NCBI GenBank assembly: GCA_021156365.1
Contig: JAJNDK010000017.1
Coordinates: 1-64,000 of the forward strand
Origin: Bacteroidota bacterium
GTDB taxonomy: Bacteria; Bacteroidota; Bacteroidia; B-17B0; Aurantibacillaceae
DNA length: 64,000 nucleotides
Direction of reading: 5' to 3'
Positions 62,621-64,000 of this stretch are shown piece by piece (position 1 is the stretch's first letter; each line of letters starts with the position of its first letter). The position numbers were made by a program, and so were the translations under genes. The notes under the pieces were generated by a model. It was not told the DNA's origin and searched no databases. It saw only the letters and a list, made by a program, of their open reading frames with translations.

Positions 62621-63379
62621 TTAAATGGTTTTGGTTGTTCCGGACGATGGCCTTCTTTTATGTTGATCCAGGGTCAGCTTCACGAACATTAAAAAGAGTG
62701 CGGCGAGGATACATGCTCCCAGATAACCTTCATTCCCGAATAACCAATCGTTTTTAATTGCAGAGTCGGGCGACAGGTAATTATTTCCGAAATGCAGGCC
62801 GATGGGCAGCCATATGGTTTTGAAATAAAAGTAGACGAGCGTTAATAATGCGCCTGCAAAAAATAAGGCAGGTCCCGATCTCACTAATTCGATCTCCGGG
62901 TTGAGGAGATGTACCAGCGTAAACAGCAGCCCGATCGTTAGTGAAATGTGGATGGCAGACAGGTAGTGCCTGCAGCGGTTGAGATAAATACCCCGGAACC
63001 ACAGCTCTTCCCAGGCTACAATGAGCAGCGTGGATACAATGGAAGAGAGCGTGAACGGGCTGCCGAATGTAATCCCGGCCGGCGATACCTGTCCGCTCAG
63101 AAGCGCTGCCAGCGCCGGGCTCACAGCTATCAGACCGCCTGCCAGTATTCCGACAGGCAGATACAGGATCTTCCGGAGGGACCAGAACGTGCCGATCTCG
63201 CTGCCCAGCCGGAACAGCCTGGCGGTAAAAACATTCATGGCAACGAACAGCAGCAGGAGGAACGCGGGAGCGAGCCAGGCAGGGACTTTCAGCAATTGTG
63301 CAATTCCTATGATCAGAAATCCTGCCACCAGGTATCCCCCGATGAGCAGGTAGCTTTTTATTTTTCCGTTTATCTTCAT
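62621..63379 (-). CDS. CPBP family intramembrane protease
   Basis: A 252-residue polytopic membrane protein with six or more hydrophobic helices. CPBP (Abi/CaaX protease and bacteriocin-processing) motifs are complete: EExxxR as Glu124-Glu125 to Arg129 in AWEELWFRG, FxxxH as FTLVH (His157), and HxxxN as HFGNN (His196 to Asn200). Members cleave within the membrane; some give bacteriocin immunity. The substrate is unknown. The start MKINGKIKSYLLIGGYLVAG at 63379 is well placed. Confidence 0.9.
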   Translation of the reverse strand: MKINGKIKSYLLIGGYLVAGFLIIGIAQLLKVPAWLAPAFLLLLFVAMNVFTARLFRLGSEIGTFWSLRKILYLPVGILAGGLIAVSPALAALLSGQVSPAGITFGSPFTLSSIVSTLLIVAWEELWFRGIYLNRCRHYLSAIHISLTIGLLFTLVHLLNPEIELVRSGPALFFAGALLTLVYFYFKTIWLPIGLHFGNNYLSPDSAIKNDWLFGNEGYLGACILAALFLMFVKLTLDQHKRRPSSGTTKTI

Positions 63380-63590
63380 GTTGTTTTCCGGGCCGGTCGC
63401 GATGGACGCGGATCAATAGCTGCACAGCTTTCACCTGCCGGTATTGAGCGTAAAAGTAAGCATAAGCCCTGATCCGTCAAATTATGCGTGAACGGATCCG
63501 TCACCTGCCGGATCGCTGTGATGCCCGCCGGTCTTTTGAGGAATGGGAGGTCTTGTATCTTTTTTAAAAAGCGGGCGTTATACCTGTCGT

Positions 63591-64000
63591 ATGAAGACAC
63601 TTTTACTCGTTCTGTCCGCCGGTCTTTTTTGCAGCCCGCTCCGTATTTCAGCACAAAACCTTGTTCCGGACCCCGGCTTTGAGAACCTGCGGAAAATGCC
63701 CACGAAGAAAAACAATTCCATTGCCTGCACAAAAAACTGGTTCTGCCCTACGAACGGAGCGGGCGATTATTATCACCACGACGCGGAAAGACATGCAAGT
63801 GCGCCCCGGAATGTGTTCGGCAAACAGGAGCCGCATTCGGGAGAGGCCTATGCAGGCATTTGCATCCGGAAAAAATTCATCGAATACATCGAAACAAAGC
63901 TGACGGATACTCTACAAAAAGACCGGGATTACCTGGTCGAATTCTATATCAGCAGGGCCAACCGCTCCATCGGCTCCGTGAAGGAGTTCGGTGTGCTCTT
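63591..64000 (+). CDS. OmpA-family-like secreted protein, N-terminal part (partial at right edge)
   Basis: The ATG at 63591 opens a frame that is uninterrupted to base 64000 (136 codons). A signal peptide (MKTLLLVLSAGLFCSPLRISAQ) is followed by NLVPDPGFENLRKMPTKKN, WFCPTNGAGDYYHHDAERH, VFGKQEPHSGEAYAGICIRK and YIETKLTDTLQKDRDYLVEF. This carbohydrate-binding-like N-terminal module is typical of Bacteroidota outer-membrane proteins that end in an OmpA peptidoglycan-binding domain. That C-terminal part is outside the window, so the OmpA assignment is inference. Confidence 0.75.
   Translation, partial: MKTLLLVLSAGLFCSPLRISAQNLVPDPGFENLRKMPTKKNNSIACTKNWFCPTNGAGDYYHHDAERHASAPRNVFGKQEPHSGEAYAGICIRKKFIEYIETKLTDTLQKDRDYLVEFYISRANRSIGSVKEFGVL

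Noticed and set aside
62781-63472. Overlapping long frames on both strands (217 and 174 codons)
   Set aside because: They overlap the CPBP protease gene, which has complete motifs. The alternatives are arginine- and proline-rich shadow translations.

Overview
The window comes from a member of the Bacteroidota. The evidence is a dense set of secreted proteins with type IX secretion (T9SS) C-terminal sorting domains (type A 'YPNP' and type B 'PNAFSPDGD'), promoters of the TTTG / TAnnTTTG kind, almost no Shine-Dalgarno sequences, TPR-fused histidine kinases with LuxR-type regulators, and housekeeping genes (thrS, infC, recJ, yebC) of Bacteroidota type. I cannot name the genus. Both ends cut a gene: a giant repeat adhesin at the left and an OmpA-family-like secreted protein at the right.

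Layout. 1-7.8 kb: two modules on the minus strand, each a small secreted protein followed by a giant SprB/Ig/PKD-repeat surface protein. The two small proteins look paralogous. 7.9-13.9 kb: recJ, yebC, a MarR operon, an AlkZ-like DNA glycosylase and small genes. 13.9-27.3 kb: secreted T9SS proteins (esterase, NHL-repeat protein, FG-GAP protein) mixed with two TPR histidine kinase/LuxR regulator pairs. A decayed third regulator tail and its promoter lie at 23.8-24.0 kb and appear to be a duplicate of the block at 27.3-27.5 kb. 30.2 kb: tRNA-Arg with a tandem array of its own 5' half upstream. 30.5-37.5 kb: prolyl oligopeptidase, DUF885 lipoprotein, TPR protein, SRPBCC and IMPACT-family proteins. 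37.8-41.1 kb: thrS-infC, where infC starts at AUU and is not followed by rpmI-rplT. 41.2-48.1 kb: T9SS proteins, a hotdog thioesterase, a nucleoid-associated protein and a Prc/Tsp protease. 48.3-51.2 kb: a secreted PKD protein, an ECF sigma factor and a membrane-anchored regulator fused to a beta-barrel-like domain. 51.5-58.4 kb: secreted protein, yaeR-like VOC protein, VWA + AAA ATPase pair, pseudouridine synthase and FKBP lipoprotein, all separated by repeats. 59-64 kb: another T9SS repeat protein, a RAYT-type transposase, a CPBP protease and the partial right-hand gene.

The least expected layer is non-coding. Intergenic regions between 30 and 62 kb carry several families of short palindromes and inverted-repeat-bounded elements of about 105-190 bp. 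One 16-bp element (TCGCGA-AGCC-TCGCGA) occurs in five exact copies. In the copies upstream of the tRNA it replaces 3 bp of a tRNA-derived sequence, and at 57.0 kb it interrupts another repeat. The only transposase in the window is a RAYT whose coding sequence contains a perfect 38-bp palindrome centred on the same TCGCGA core. This suggests, but does not prove, a RAYT-driven palindrome system.
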